64,000 nt of DNA from Methylobacterium sp. WL1 (GTDB taxonomy: Bacteria; Pseudomonadota; Alphaproteobacteria; Rhizobiales; Beijerinckiaceae): NCBI RefSeq assembly GCF_008000895.1, contig NZ_CP042823.1:5726501-5790500 (forward strand), read 5' to 3'. The translations under genes and the position numbers were made by a program. Below the pieces are notes generated by a model. It was not told where the DNA came from. It ran no database searches and was given only the letters and a program-made list of their open reading frames with translations. Position 1 is the first letter of the stretch. Every line of letters starts with the position of its first letter. Of the stretch, positions 45,818-54,891 are shown one piece after another.

Positions 45818-47403
45818 GAGGCCTCGCCGGAGGTCGCCAGCGGCGCCGTGTCGGGGATGCCGGCCTGGGCGGCAGCGCGGGCCCCGGCCAACTCCTCGAT
45901 CAGCAGACGCGCGGTGATGCGGGCGCCCTCGTAGATCACCGGCAGGCCGGAGCCTGGGTGGGTGCCGCCGCCGACGATGTAGAGCCCCGGCCCGAAGCGG
46001 TTGTGCGGCCGGAAATACAGCATCTGCATCAGGTCGTGGGCGAGGTTGAAGGTGGCGCCCTCGTGGACTGCGAAATCCTCTTCCCACTGGGTCGGGTCGA
46101 TCACCCGCTCGTAGCGGATGCGGGATTCGATGTCTTCGAGACCCAGCCGCTTCAGGCGCTCCAGGATCAGGGCACGGTAGCTCTCCCGGGTCGCCGCCCA
46201 GTCGATCCCGGCCTTGAGGTTCGGCACCGGCACCAGGACGTAGAGGGCGGTGTGCCCCGCCGGCGCCATGCCGCCGTCGGTGTAGCCGGCATGCTGGACG
46301 TAGAGGGAGGGCTGCATCGGCAGCGTCCCCTCGGTGATCTCCCGGATGTTGCGCTCATAGCCGTCGGCCAGGAGGATCGTGTGGTGCCCCAGACTGTCCG
46401 GCACTTTCCCCTCGATGCCGAGATACAGCATGAAGGTTGAGCAGGAGAGCCGGGCCTTGTGGATCTTGGCGTCCCGCCAGCGCGGGCGGTGCCGCTCCGG
46501 GACGAGGGCACGCACCACCTTGGCGAAGTCGCCGTTGATCAGCACCGCGTCGGCGTTGAAGGTCTCGCCGTCCACCACCACGCCGCTGGCGCGCTTGCCG
46601 TCGAACACCACCCGCTCGACGTTGGCATTGAGCCGGAGGTCCACGCCCATGCGTCCGGCAAGGCCGGCCATCGCCTCGGAGACCGCACCGCAGCCGCCGA
46701 CCGGGTGGTAGACCCCGTGCTCGTATTCGAGGAACGACAAGATCGTGAACAGGCTCGGGCAGCGGAATGGCGACATGCCGAGGTATTTGGTCTGGAACGA
46801 GAAGGCGAGGCGCACCCGCGGATCTGCGAAATAACGCTTCAGGTCGCGATCGACGCTGCGGCCGGGATGCAGGTGCGGCAGGGCGGCCAGCATCGCCGGG
46901 CTCACCATGCTGCGCAGGGTATGGAAGGCCTGCTGGAGGATCGGCTTGAAATATTCGAGCTTCGTCCGGTTCTCGCTGAAGAAGGTTTTGACGTTCTTCG
47001 CATCGTCGGGCGCCAGGCGGGCGATCTCCGCCTCCATCCGGGCGATGTCGCCGGTGGCGCGGATCGTACCCGTGATCCCGTCCTCACCCTCGAACACGAG
47101 ATGATACTGCGGATCGAGTCGCTCGAGCTTGACGTGGTCCTCGAGCCGCTCGCCGCAACTCGTGAAGATGTCCGCCAGAATCTGAGGATAGAGGAAGAAG
47201 GTCGGCCCGATATCGAACTTGTAGCCGCCCGGTGCGGTTACGGTCTTCGTGCGGCCGCCGACCTGCGCGTCCTTCTCGAACAACGTCACGTGGATCCCGG
47301 CACGTGCCAGGAGCAGGGCCGAGGCCAAGCCGCCGGGACCGGCGCCGACCACGGCCACGCGGCGTCCGGTCAGCGCTCGCAAACCATCCCCAGACTGAAG
47401 CAA
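45814..47403 (-). CDS. CrtN-type carotenoid desaturase (second)
   Basis: A protein of about 529 residues in the phytoene desaturase family. The FAD-binding start is [22 protein letters not shown] with [25 protein letters not shown] and the C-terminal [22 protein letters not shown] are conserved. It is about as divergent from the first desaturase as CrtN is from CrtP, so one may desaturate and the other oxidise terminal methyl groups. The start is unsure: TTG 47403 follows GGGGAG; the frame is open to 47508. Confidence 0.87.
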   Translation of the reverse strand: MLQSGDGLRALTGRRVAVVGAGPGGLASALLLARAGIHVTLFEKDAQVGGRTKTVTAPGGYKFDIGPTFFLYPQILADIFTSCGERLEDHVKLERLDPQYHLVFEGEDGITGTIRATGDIARMEAEIARLAPDDAKNVKTFFSENRTKLEYFKPILQQAFHTLRSMVSPAMLAALPHLHPGRSVDRDLKRYFADPRVRLAFSFQTKYLGMSPFRCPSLFTILSFLEYEHGVYHPVGGCGAVSEAMAGLAGRMGVDLRLNANVERVVFDGKRASGVVVDGETFNADAVLINGDFAKVVRALVPERHRPRWRDAKIHKARLSCSTFMLYLGIEGKVPDSLGHHTILLADGYERNIREITEGTLPMQPSLYVQHAGYTDGGMAPAGHTALYVLVPVPNLKAGIDWAATRESYRALILERLKRLGLEDIESRIRYERVIDPTQWEEDFAVHEGATFNLAHDLMQMLYFRPHNRFGPGLYIVGGGTHPGSGLPVIYEGARITARLLIEELAGARAAAQAGIPDTAPLATSGEAS

Positions 47404-47518
47404 CGCCGACGACTCCCCTCGCAACCCCCGAACCTTATCGGCCAAGCTAGCCTCGCAACGCCCCACGGCAATTGCAGCCCTTTGTCGCGCGTTCGGAGCC
47501 GGACGCAAAGGGACGGCG

Positions 47519-48364
47519 CTAACCGGTTGTGACGAGCCGTCCTTGGCCGCGGGCGATCGCCTGGAGGGCGAGGCCCGCCGCGGTGGCGACGTTGAGCGAA
47601 TCGAAGCCCGGGGCCATCGGGATCCGCACCGGGCGGGCCCGTCCGAGCGTGGCCACGTCGAGGCCCGGTCCCTCGGTCCCGAGGATCAGCAGAACGCGCG
47701 TGGGTGCGGGGATGGCGTCGAGCGATTCGGTCGCCCCCGGGCTGAGCGCCAGGGCTTCGAGGTCGAGGGCCTGGGCGAGCGCCAGCCAGTCCTGCCCGGG
47801 GGCGAGCCGCGCGAAGGGCTGGATCAGCGCAGCGCCGGCCGAGACCCGGATGCTCTTGCGGTAGAGCGGATCGCAGCTGGCGGCATCGAGCAGCACCGCG
47901 TCGGCCCCGAAGGCAGCGGCATTCCGGAAGGCGGCGCCGACATTGTCGTGGTTGGTGAGGCCCGCGAGCCCGAGCACCAGCGCCGGGGCGGGGGCCGGCG
48001 GCACGAGGTCGGCGGGGGCGGGCCCCGAGTCGCGCAGGCCCACCGCCAGCACGCCGCGATGGATCGGGAAGCCGGTCACCGTGCTCATCACCGCCTTGGC
48101 GGCGAGATAGACCGGCGGCCTGTCCGAGCAGGCGGCCACGTCCGGGGCGAGGCCCGGCCAGCGCTCCGGGGCGAGCAGGATCGATTCCGCCCGGAAGCGG
48201 GTCCGCGGGCCGAGCAGCAGCCGCAGGGTGACCTCGCCCTCGGCGATGAAGCGCCGGGAGCGGCCTACGAGGTCGCGCTCCCGCATCTTCGTGTAGGGTT
48301 CGAGGCGCGGGTCGTCCGGGTCCGCGATGGTCTCCGCGGCGACCGTCTCCCCGGCCCCGCCCAT
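47519..48364 (-). CDS. SpoU/TrmH-family RNA methyltransferase
   Basis: A 281-residue SAM-dependent 2'-O-ribose methyltransferase with the alpha/beta-knot motifs: [32 protein letters not shown] and [18 protein letters not shown]. An N-terminal L30e-like RNA-binding domain ([19 protein letters not shown]) precedes it. The substrate is likely rRNA or tRNA. It lies 1 nt downstream of the MaoC gene. Confidence 0.93.
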   Translation of the reverse strand: MGGAGETVAAETIADPDDPRLEPYTKMRERDLVGRSRRFIAEGEVTLRLLLGPRTRFRAESILLAPERWPGLAPDVAACSDRPPVYLAAKAVMSTVTGFPIHRGVLAVGLRDSGPAPADLVPPAPAPALVLGLAGLTNHDNVGAAFRNAAAFGADAVLLDAASCDPLYRKSIRVSAGAALIQPFARLAPGQDWLALAQALDLEALALSPGATESLDAIPAPTRVLLILGTEGPGLDVATLGRARPVRIPMAPGFDSLNVATAAGLALQAIARGQGRLVTTG

Positions 48365-48365
48365 G

Positions 48366-48839
48366 TCAGCTCTGCTTGCGCTCGGCGCGGACGGCCAGCG
48401 GGTCTGCCTCGGCCTTGGTCGGCACCTTCACCAGCGCCTCGCCGTCGAGCACGGTCTCCCCGGCCACCGAGCAGCGGCAGGCGAGGCGGGCCCGGCGACG
48501 CTCCGGCATCAGCTCGGCGACCATGACGGTGACGTCGACGATGTCGCCGATGCGCACCGGCGCCCGGAAGTTGAGGGTCTGGGAGATATAAACGGCCCCC
48601 GGCCCCGGCAGACGGGTGCCGAGCACCGCCGAGATCAACCCGGCTGTGTACAGGCCGTGAGCGATGCGGGTGCCGAACGGCGTGCGGGCGGCGAAGTGCT
48701 CGGACAGGTGGATCGGGTTGCGGTCGCCGGTGATCTCGGCGAATCCGACGACGTCGGAGGACGCGATGGTCTTCGAGAGGGTTTCCGACAACCCGACCTC
48801 GAGATCCTCGAAATAGAGCACGCGCAATTCGGGCAGCAT
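48366..48839 (-). CDS. MaoC-family (R)-hydratase-like protein
   Basis: A 157-residue hot-dog-fold protein with the hydratase 2 motif: FAEITGDRNPIHLSEHFAAR (Asp and His catalytic) and the downstream FGTRIAHGLYTAGLISAV. Such proteins hydrate trans-2-enoyl-CoA to (R)-3-hydroxyacyl-CoA, feeding PHB or, in Methylobacteriaceae, ethylmalonyl-CoA-like routes; the exact substrate is unclear. ATG 48839 is the conserved start. Confidence 0.9.
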   Translation of the reverse strand: MLPELRVLYFEDLEVGLSETLSKTIASSDVVGFAEITGDRNPIHLSEHFAARTPFGTRIAHGLYTAGLISAVLGTRLPGPGAVYISQTLNFRAPVRIGDIVDVTVMVAELMPERRRARLACRCSVAGETVLDGEALVKVPTKAEADPLAVRAERKQS

Positions 48840-49017
48840 GGCTCGGCAGACCTCCGGTTCCGGCCGGTCGCAACTCTGGCGCGGCCGGCTCAACAAGACC
48901 GCGTCGCACGATCGCGCCGCCGAATCCACCCGGACGACGGCGCAGGATCCTTGAACTTTCTTGAGGCGCGGCCAGGGTTTTCTCAACAGCGGCTCGACAG
49001 GCGCCCCGCACTCGGCG

Positions 49018-49638
49018 ATGACGCGCCCCGTGACCGCTGAACCCGCCGCCCGTCCCGAGCCGCCCGCCCTGCGCCCGGTCGTCGCCCGCGTGGCGGCGCT
49101 CAACCTCGGCTATTTCGGCATCGAGATCGCGGTGGCGCTCGCCATCGGATCCGTGGCGCTCATCGCCGACAGCCTCGATTTCCTCGAAGACGCGGCGATC
49201 AACCTGCTGATCTTCGCCGGCCTGTCCTGGAGCGCGCGCAACCGTGCGCGCCTCGGCACCGCGATGGCGTTCATCCTGCTCGTGCCGGCCCTGGCGACCG
49301 CCTACGCCGCCTATGAGAAGTTTGCCGACTTCGTTCCTCCGGCGGCCCTGCCGCTGACGCTGACCGGCCTCGGCGCGCTCGCGGTGAACCTCACCTGCGC
49401 GCTGATGCTCGCCCGGCACCGGTCCGGCTCGGGCAGCCTGACCCGCGCGGCTTATCTCTCGGCCCGCAACGACGCCTACGCCAACCTGGCGATCATCGCG
49501 GCCGGACTGGTCACCGCCCTCCATCCGAGCCCCTGGCCGGACCTCGTCGCGGCGGCCGGCATCGCGGTCCTCAACGCCGATTCCGCCGCCGACATCTTCC
49601 GGGCCGCCGCGGCCGAGCGTCGGGCCGCTGCGAAATAG
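49018..49638 (+). CDS. Cation diffusion facilitator-like membrane protein
   Basis: A 206-residue membrane protein with six helices, lacking the usual C-terminal CDF domain. LNLGYFGIEIAVALAIGSVALIADSLDFLEDAAIN matches TM1-TM2 of cation efflux proteins, with Asp replacing His in the metal site (SLDFLEDA); the second site reads SARNDAYANLAI. Efflux of a divalent ion is likely, the metal uncertain. It is divergent from the MaoC gene and 8 nt before the phosphoesterase, probably one operon. Confidence 0.82.
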   Translation: MTRPVTAEPAARPEPPALRPVVARVAALNLGYFGIEIAVALAIGSVALIADSLDFLEDAAINLLIFAGLSWSARNRARLGTAMAFILLVPALATAYAAYEKFADFVPPAALPLTLTGLGALAVNLTCALMLARHRSGSGSLTRAAYLSARNDAYANLAIIAAGLVTALHPSPWPDLVAAAGIAVLNADSAADIFRAAAAERRAAAK

Positions 49639-49646
49639 GCACCCTC

Positions 49647-50501
49647 ATGCGCATCTTCCCCATCTCCGATCTCCATCTGGAGCGGCGGCGGCTCGACCTG
49701 ATCGCGCTGCCCAAGGAGCCGTTCGACCTGCTCGCCTGCCCGGGGGACCTCTACGAGGGGCATCCCGAGCGGGGGCTGGCGGCTCTGATCCACCTGGCGC
49801 AGGGCAAACCGATCGTCCTGGTGCCGGGCAACCACGAGCGTTACGCGCCGACCGGCGACCCGCGCACCGCGCCGGAGCTCCTGGCCGATCTGGAGGCGGA
49901 GGTCGCCCGGGTGAACGCCCTCGGCGCGCGCATCCACCTGCTTCAGGGCGCCGAGGCTTGCGTGATCGACGGCGTGCGCTTCCTTGGCACGACCCTGTGG
50001 AGCGACTGGCGCCTCGCCGGCCGCTGGCTCGCCGCGGACGCACCCGGGCACCCGGATGATCCGATCGCCTTCGCGGCCGCGCGCATGACCGATCCGGTGA
50101 CGGGCTCCCGCGAATATCTCGGATCGATCCGCAGGGCCGATGGCGCCGCCTGGCAGCCCTCCGACGCCATGGCGGCGCACACGCAGGAGCGGGCCGCCCT
50201 GCACGCCGCGCTCGCCCGGCCGCACGATGGCCCGACCGTGGTGGTCACCCATCACCCGGCGAGTCCCCTGGCGGCGGACCGGTACCGGGACCAGCCCGGC
50301 GTACCCTGGTGGGTGCCGGCCTTCTACGCCAGCACCGCACTCGACGATCTCCCCGATGCCGCCCGGCCGGAGGCGTGGATCTCCGGCCATTTCCACGCGG
50401 GGCATGACATGTGGATCGGCCGCTGCCGCTGGGTTTCCAATCCGGTCGAAGGGCAAAGCTACCGGGCGGATTTCTCCGTGACGGTGGGGACGGCGGACTA
50501 G
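49647..50501 (+). CDS. Calcineurin-like metallophosphoesterase
   Basis: A 284-residue enzyme with the full set of dinuclear metal motifs: ISDLHLE (D-x-H), CPGDL, PGNHERY (GNH), VTHHPAS and SGHFHAG. It hydrolyses phosphomonoesters or diesters; the substrate is not evident. It is immediately downstream of the cation transporter. Confidence 0.93.
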   Translation: MRIFPISDLHLERRRLDLIALPKEPFDLLACPGDLYEGHPERGLAALIHLAQGKPIVLVPGNHERYAPTGDPRTAPELLADLEAEVARVNALGARIHLLQGAEACVIDGVRFLGTTLWSDWRLAGRWLAADAPGHPDDPIAFAAARMTDPVTGSREYLGSIRRADGAAWQPSDAMAAHTQERAALHAALARPHDGPTVVVTHHPASPLAADRYRDQPGVPWWVPAFYASTALDDLPDAARPEAWISGHFHAGHDMWIGRCRWVSNPVEGQSYRADFSVTVGTAD

Positions 50502-50675
50502 CGTGACCGCGACAGCGGAAAACGGTCGCGGCTCACTTAGTCCCGGCCCCATGGCCGCGCATGTCGAGTGCGTGTCGTTCCGCACGGCTTGGCCGTAGAG
50601 CCGGGATGCCGGCGGTTCGGCGGATCGTCCCACCCTGATCGGCCCCGCGTTCCGGGGCTCTAAATCGGGGTTCTG

Positions 50676-51560
50676 ATGACCGGATTGAGCCTGGGATTAC
50701 GTGGGATCGCGTCGGCTGCACTTGCTGTCTACAGCGTGGGGGCGGCGGCACCCGCACGGGCTGCTTCCGCGGCCCAGCCGGGGCAGACGATCGGCCTGCC
50801 CGTGGGCGCGCAGCTCCCCGTGGGCCTGTACTTCGTGAACCTGTCGAGCTTCGGCTCGCGGAGCGCGCGGCCGGGCGATACCGCGACGAACGTCAACCTG
50901 CCGACCTTCGCGTGGGCGACGCCGTGGGAGATCGCGGGCGGGCGCCTGCAGTTCTTCGTCACCCAGCCGGTGGTGGCCGCCACCCTCCAGGGTGCGCCCT
51001 ATCAGAGCGGCATCGGCCAGCCGCTGCTGGCGGCCCAGCTCGCCTGGGATCTCGGCCACGATGTCGGCGTCAGCTACTTCTTCGGCGGCTACCTGCCGAT
51101 CGAGACGCGCTTCCTGACCCAATCCGCGTCGCTGACCCACCGATTCGCGATCAGCTACACCGGCCAGGAGTGGAACCTGACCGCGAACCTGCTCCACGGC
51201 ATTTTCCTCGAGACGCGCTCGCCCTTCGGCGCCCTCTACCCGGACTACCTGAACCTCGACCTGACGGCGGCGAAGAGGTTCGGCAAGTGGCAGGTCGGTG
51301 CCGTCGCGTTCGGATCGAGCGACCTTCCGACCGGCGTGTCCAGCGACCGGCCGCAGGGGCAGATCGCCGTGGGCGGCCTGGTCGGGTACAATTTCGGGCC
51401 GGTGAACCTGCAGGCCTACCTCACCCGCGACGTGGCCCAGCGCAACTATCGCGGCCGCGAGACCCGCGGCTGGCTGCGGGTGATCGTACCGCTCTACCAG
51501 CAGGATGCGAGCGAGGTCGAACCGAACCGCACCCTGGTGACCCGCCGACAGGCCGAGTAG
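50676..51560 (+). CDS. MetA-pathway-type outer membrane protein
   Basis: A 294-residue protein with a signal peptide (…VYSVGAAAPARAA) and an antiparallel beta-barrel of the Phenol_MetA_deg/SphA-like type: PVGLYFVNLSSFGSRSARPG, GVSYFFGGYLPIETR and YLNLDLTAAKRFGKWQVGAV. Such barrels are proposed to admit hydrophobic compounds. The C-terminal part lacks a terminal aromatic, so membrane insertion should be checked. Monocistronic; its 174-bp upstream region has no clear box. Confidence 0.8.
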   Translation: MTGLSLGLRGIASAALAVYSVGAAAPARAASAAQPGQTIGLPVGAQLPVGLYFVNLSSFGSRSARPGDTATNVNLPTFAWATPWEIAGGRLQFFVTQPVVAATLQGAPYQSGIGQPLLAAQLAWDLGHDVGVSYFFGGYLPIETRFLTQSASLTHRFAISYTGQEWNLTANLLHGIFLETRSPFGALYPDYLNLDLTAAKRFGKWQVGAVAFGSSDLPTGVSSDRPQGQIAVGGLVGYNFGPVNLQAYLTRDVAQRNYRGRETRGWLRVIVPLYQQDASEVEPNRTLVTRRQAE

Positions 51561-51572
51561 CCGGGGCGAGGC

Positions 51573-51887
51573 TCAACCGTGCGTGGGCGAGGCCAGAGCG
51601 CGGCTGCCGGACGGGCTGAGTTCCCGCGTCAAGCGTGCGCGAAGGGCGGCCTGCTTGGCGCGCACCATGCCTGGGAGGAGGAACAGGTCGACGACGACCC
51701 AGATGAATCCGATCAGGATGCAGTTGAGGACGCTCTGAAGGATCGCAGAGCCTGTGCGCCCGAGATAAAATCGGTGCGCGGAGAAGACGCCCAAGAAAAA
51801 CCAGAGCAGGTAGGCCAGGACGACGCTCAGCCCTTCGTTGGTCACGCGCTGCTCGATCAGGATCTTCTCTTGCGTGGTCGATTCCAT
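51573..51887 (-). CDS. TM2-domain membrane protein
   Basis: A 104-residue protein with a TM2 domain: VVLAYLLWFFLGVFSAHRFYLGRTG, then IGFIWVVVDLFLLPGMV (two helices joined by the conserved DRF-like loop, here HRFYLGR). Function is unknown; the family is widespread. It converges with the outer-membrane protein, 12 nt between stops. Confidence 0.9.
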   Translation of the reverse strand: MESTTQEKILIEQRVTNEGLSVVLAYLLWFFLGVFSAHRFYLGRTGSAILQSVLNCILIGFIWVVVDLFLLPGMVRAKQAALRARLTRELSPSGSRALASPTHG

Positions 51888-51983
51888 TTGCCCCGAGCCC
51901 CCCGTTGTTACGGTTAAGCTTGGGGCAGCCGTTTGCCGAAAGCAGGATTGGGCCGGCGGGTTGATCCGCCGGCCCGGCCGTCG

Positions 51984-53429
51984 TCAGCCGTGCACCAGCA
52001 CGTTGCGGAACTGCCAGGGATCGCTGGTGTCGATGTCCTCCGGGAACAGGCCCGGGCGGTCGGTGAGCGGGGTCCAGTCGGTGTAGACGCCCACGACCGG
52101 GCCGAGATACGGGGTCTGGACCTCCAGGCAGCGGCGGAAATCCATCTCGTCCGCCTCGACGATGCCGGCCTCCGGGTTCTCCAGGGCCCAAACCATGCCG
52201 GCGAGCACCGCCGAGGTCACCTGCAGGCCGGTGGCGTTCTGGTAGGGGGCGATCCGCCGGGTCTCCTCGATGGAGAGCTGCGAGCCGTACCAGTAGGCGT
52301 TCTTGGCGTGGCCGTAGACGAGCACACCCAGCTCGTCGATGCCGTCGACGATCTCGGTCTCGTCGAGGATGTGCTGCTGCTCCTGCACCTTGGCGGCCTT
52401 GCCGAACATCTCGTGGAGCGAGAGCACGGCGTCGTCGGCCGGGTGATAGGCGTAGTGGCAGGTCGGGCGGAACACCGGCTTATCGCCCTCGCGCACCGTG
52501 TAGTAGTCGGCGATCGAGATCGCCTCGTTGTGGGTCACCAGGAAGCCGAACTGCGAGCCGGCGGTGGGTACCCAGCTCCGCACCCGCGTGTCGGCGCCCG
52601 GCTGCAGCAGGTAGATCGCGCAGCGCGAGCCCTTCTCCTGCTCGCGCGCATTGGCCGGCATCCAGGTCTCGTGCGTGCCCCAGCCGAGCTCGGCCGGCTG
52701 GTTGCCCTCCGAGACGAAGCCCTCGACCGACCAGGTGTTGACGAACACGCCCCGGGGCTTCGGGTTCTTGGCGCGCTGGGTGTCGCGCTCGGCGATGTGC
52801 ACGCCCTTCACGCCCAGGGTCTTCATCAGGGCGGCCCAGTCGGCGCGGGACTTGGGCTCGGGCGTGGTGACGCCGGTATCCTTGGCGATGTTCAGGAGCG
52901 CCTGCTTGACGAACCACGAGACCATCCCGGGATTGGCGCCGCAGCAGGAGACCGCCGTGGTGCCGCCCGGCTTCTGGGTGCGGGCGTCGAGGATGTCCTG
53001 GCGCAGGGCGTAGTTGGTGCGGTCGCCCTGGCTGCGGTCCTTGTCGAAGTAGAAGCCCGGCCAGGGCTCAGCCACCGTGTCGATGTAGAGGGCGCCGAGC
53101 TCGCGGCACAGCTCCATGATGGCCCGCGACGAGGTGTCGACCGACAGGTTCACGCAGAAGCCCTGGCCGCCGCCCTCGGTCAGCAGAGGAGTGAGCACGT
53201 CGCGCAGGTTCTCCCGCGTCAGCGCCACCTTCTCGAAGCGCAGGCCGTGCGTCTCGGCGAGCGCCCGGTGGGTGTCGACCGGGTCGATCACGGTGAAGCG
53301 GGCGCGGTCGTATTCGAAGTGCCGCTCGATGAGGGGCAGGGTGCCCCGGCCGATCGAGCCGAAGCCGATCATCACGATGGGGCCGCTGATGCGGCCATGG
53401 ATCGGGTGACGGGACGGCTGGTCGGTCAT
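51984..53429 (-). CDS. hss: Homospermidine synthase
   Basis: A 481-residue NAD-dependent enzyme that makes homospermidine from two putrescines (or putrescine and spermidine), the major polyamine of many Rhizobiales. The Rossmann start is IVMIGFGSIGRGTLPLIERH, with motifs DTVAEPWPGFYFD, CCGANPGMVSWFVKQ and FRPTCHYAYHPADDAVLSLH. ATG 53429 gives the usual length. The gene stands alone; its upstream 374 bp has no obvious gene. Confidence 0.96.
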   Translation of the reverse strand: MTDQPSRHPIHGRISGPIVMIGFGSIGRGTLPLIERHFEYDRARFTVIDPVDTHRALAETHGLRFEKVALTRENLRDVLTPLLTEGGGQGFCVNLSVDTSSRAIMELCRELGALYIDTVAEPWPGFYFDKDRSQGDRTNYALRQDILDARTQKPGGTTAVSCCGANPGMVSWFVKQALLNIAKDTGVTTPEPKSRADWAALMKTLGVKGVHIAERDTQRAKNPKPRGVFVNTWSVEGFVSEGNQPAELGWGTHETWMPANAREQEKGSRCAIYLLQPGADTRVRSWVPTAGSQFGFLVTHNEAISIADYYTVREGDKPVFRPTCHYAYHPADDAVLSLHEMFGKAAKVQEQQHILDETEIVDGIDELGVLVYGHAKNAYWYGSQLSIEETRRIAPYQNATGLQVTSAVLAGMVWALENPEAGIVEADEMDFRRCLEVQTPYLGPVVGVYTDWTPLTDRPGLFPEDIDTSDPWQFRNVLVHG

Positions 53430-53803
53430 GCGGAAGGTCCTTGTCTGGCGGACGCCTGAGGTCCGCTCTTCGGCTCGCGAGCGGGTTATGGCGCGCGTGT
53501 GACAGTGGGGCGACAGGCACACGCCGCGCGGCCTGCATCGGCGCGTTCGTCGAATCTTGTCGTCGAGAAGGCCGCTCAATGGCCGTTCACCCGCTGGCGG
53601 TCAACCGCGCTGCACCATCGAGGGTTAAGGCGCCCTTGATCGAGCTGGGGCAACATCATGTTCGCAGTGCATGTGTCCTGCGCGCAATGGCCCGTGGCAG
53701 GTGTCGATCGCATGGCTCATATTGCGACGCAGCAAAGGCCTCCCGACAAGATCAATAGATCGAGGCCGAGGAAACGTCCGAGATCCTGATCTTCGGAGTC
53801 GTC
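53430..53803. other. Intergenic region between hss and the 58-residue ORF
   Basis: 374 bp without a supportable gene. It includes a TTGCGACGCAGCAA element at 53722-53735 and a TTAA lacking a proper partner. Promoters for hss and the small downstream ORF should be here. Confidence 0.4.
53722..53735. promoter_or_regulatory. TTGC-N6-GCAA element (PhaR-like TGC-N3-GCA)
   Basis: TTGCGACGCAGCAA contains TGC-N3-GCA, the half-site type bound by the PHB-responsive repressor PhaR in alphaproteobacteria and common upstream of phasin-like genes. It lies 69 nt before the 58-residue ORF. Confidence 0.25.
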
Positions 53804-53980
53804 ATGCTCGCCATCATCGCCACACGCATCCCCGGCCCGGTCGCCGAGACCGCCGACCGCGATCCCGGCATCCTCACCCTCGTCTTCTCCCTGGCCCGCG
53901 TCGTCCGCCACGGGGCCGAGGCCGCCTTCGCGCGCCGCTGCGCCCTCGCCGAGGCCGCGGGCGGACCGAACCCGCTCTGA
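53804..53980 (+). CDS. 58-residue hypothetical protein
   Basis: MLAIIATRIPGPVAETADRD…, with a helical Ala-rich second half (LVFSLARVVRHGAEAAFARR) and a GGPN-type end. No family recognised. GGAG lies 5 nt before ATG 53804. It follows a PhaR-like element and ends 102 nt before the IalB-like gene. Codon use (third-position G/C) matches the surroundings, supporting translation. Confidence 0.45.
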   Translation: MLAIIATRIPGPVAETADRDPGILTLVFSLARVVRHGAEAAFARRCALAEAAGGPNPL

Positions 53981-54082
53981 GGACGTGGCGACAGCGCGGA
54001 CCTGCGTCGCCGGGTGATTGCCTCGCCCCGATTGGGACGTTAGGCGGCTTTGCCGTCAATGGCCCTGGGGGATCGTGATTCC

Positions 54083-54751
54083 ATGTCGACGTATCGAGCG
54101 GTCGTTCGCTTCAGTCTGACCGCGACGCTGCTGCTTGCCGTGCCGTTCGCGTCGCCGCGTGCCCAGGATGCCGAGCCCGAGGCACCCGCCGCTGCCAACG
54201 CGCCGGCCAAGGCCAAGCCTAAACCCAAGCCGAAACCGCCCGCCTCCAAGCCGGCCGCCAAGCCGGCTGCCGCGCCAGCGCCTGCCGCAGCGCACGCGGC
54301 CTGGCCCACCGGTGCCAGCACCGTCAGCGAGAGCTACGGCGACTGGACGATGACCTGCACGCGCCCGAGCGAGAAGGTCACCTGCATCGTCGCGCAATCC
54401 CAGGGTGATTCGCAGACCGGCCGACGCAAGTTCGGCCTAGAACTGCAATCTCCGAACGACGGCCGCTCGGAAGGCATCGTGCTGATGCCCTTCGGCCTGT
54501 CGATCGAGGCCGGTGTGAGTTTCAAGCTCGACGAGCAGGCCCTCGGCAAGGGCGCGCCCTACAGCATGTGCGTGAGCGACGGCTGTCTCGTGCCGATCAG
54601 CTTCCCCACCCTGGCGCTCGACGGCATGCGCAACGCCAAGACGTTGCTCGTGACCGGCCAGAAATCGAGCGGGAGCGAGCCCGCCACCATCACGGTGCCC
54701 CTCCAAGGCTTCCCGCAGGCCCTCGACCGCGCCGTGGCCCTCAGTGGCTGA
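54083..54751 (+). CDS. IalB-family exported protein
   Basis: A 222-residue protein of the invasion-associated locus B family. It has a signal peptide (…LTATLLLAVPFASPRAQ), a low-complexity Ala/Lys/Pro spacer (PKPKPKPPASKPAAKPAA), then the IalB domain: YGDWTMTCTRPSEKVTCIVAQ, FGLSIEAGVSFKLDEQ, YSMCVSDGCLVPISF. Four cysteines probably form disulfides. The family is linked to outer-membrane stress and host entry in Bartonella; its role in free-living bacteria is unknown. Confidence 0.88.
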   Translation: MSTYRAVVRFSLTATLLLAVPFASPRAQDAEPEAPAAANAPAKAKPKPKPKPPASKPAAKPAAAPAPAAAHAAWPTGASTVSESYGDWTMTCTRPSEKVTCIVAQSQGDSQTGRRKFGLELQSPNDGRSEGIVLMPFGLSIEAGVSFKLDEQALGKGAPYSMCVSDGCLVPISFPTLALDGMRNAKTLLVTGQKSSGSEPATITVPLQGFPQALDRAVALSG

Positions 54752-54790
54752 CATCGGGCGGATCGGATCTCGCCAATCTCCGGCTTACGG

Positions 54791-54805
54791 TTAAGCCAGC
54801 GTTAG
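54791..54805 (+). promoter_or_regulatory. CtrA-like box TTAA-N7-TTAG
   Basis: TTAAGCCAGCGTTAG, about 90 nt upstream of the large TPR protein. Same variant as at 9852 and 61491. Confidence 0.4.
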
Positions 54806-54891
54806 CCGCCGTGCCGCAGGGTGGGTCCCAGTGTGGCGCCCGGCGCCGCGGCCCCGGTCGGGTCGCGCTCCGGGATCGGATCGGCGGGGCG

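Noticed and set aside
51905..51925. TTAA near 51912 as CtrA-like site
   Set aside because: No TTAA or TTAG partner at 7 nt on either strand.
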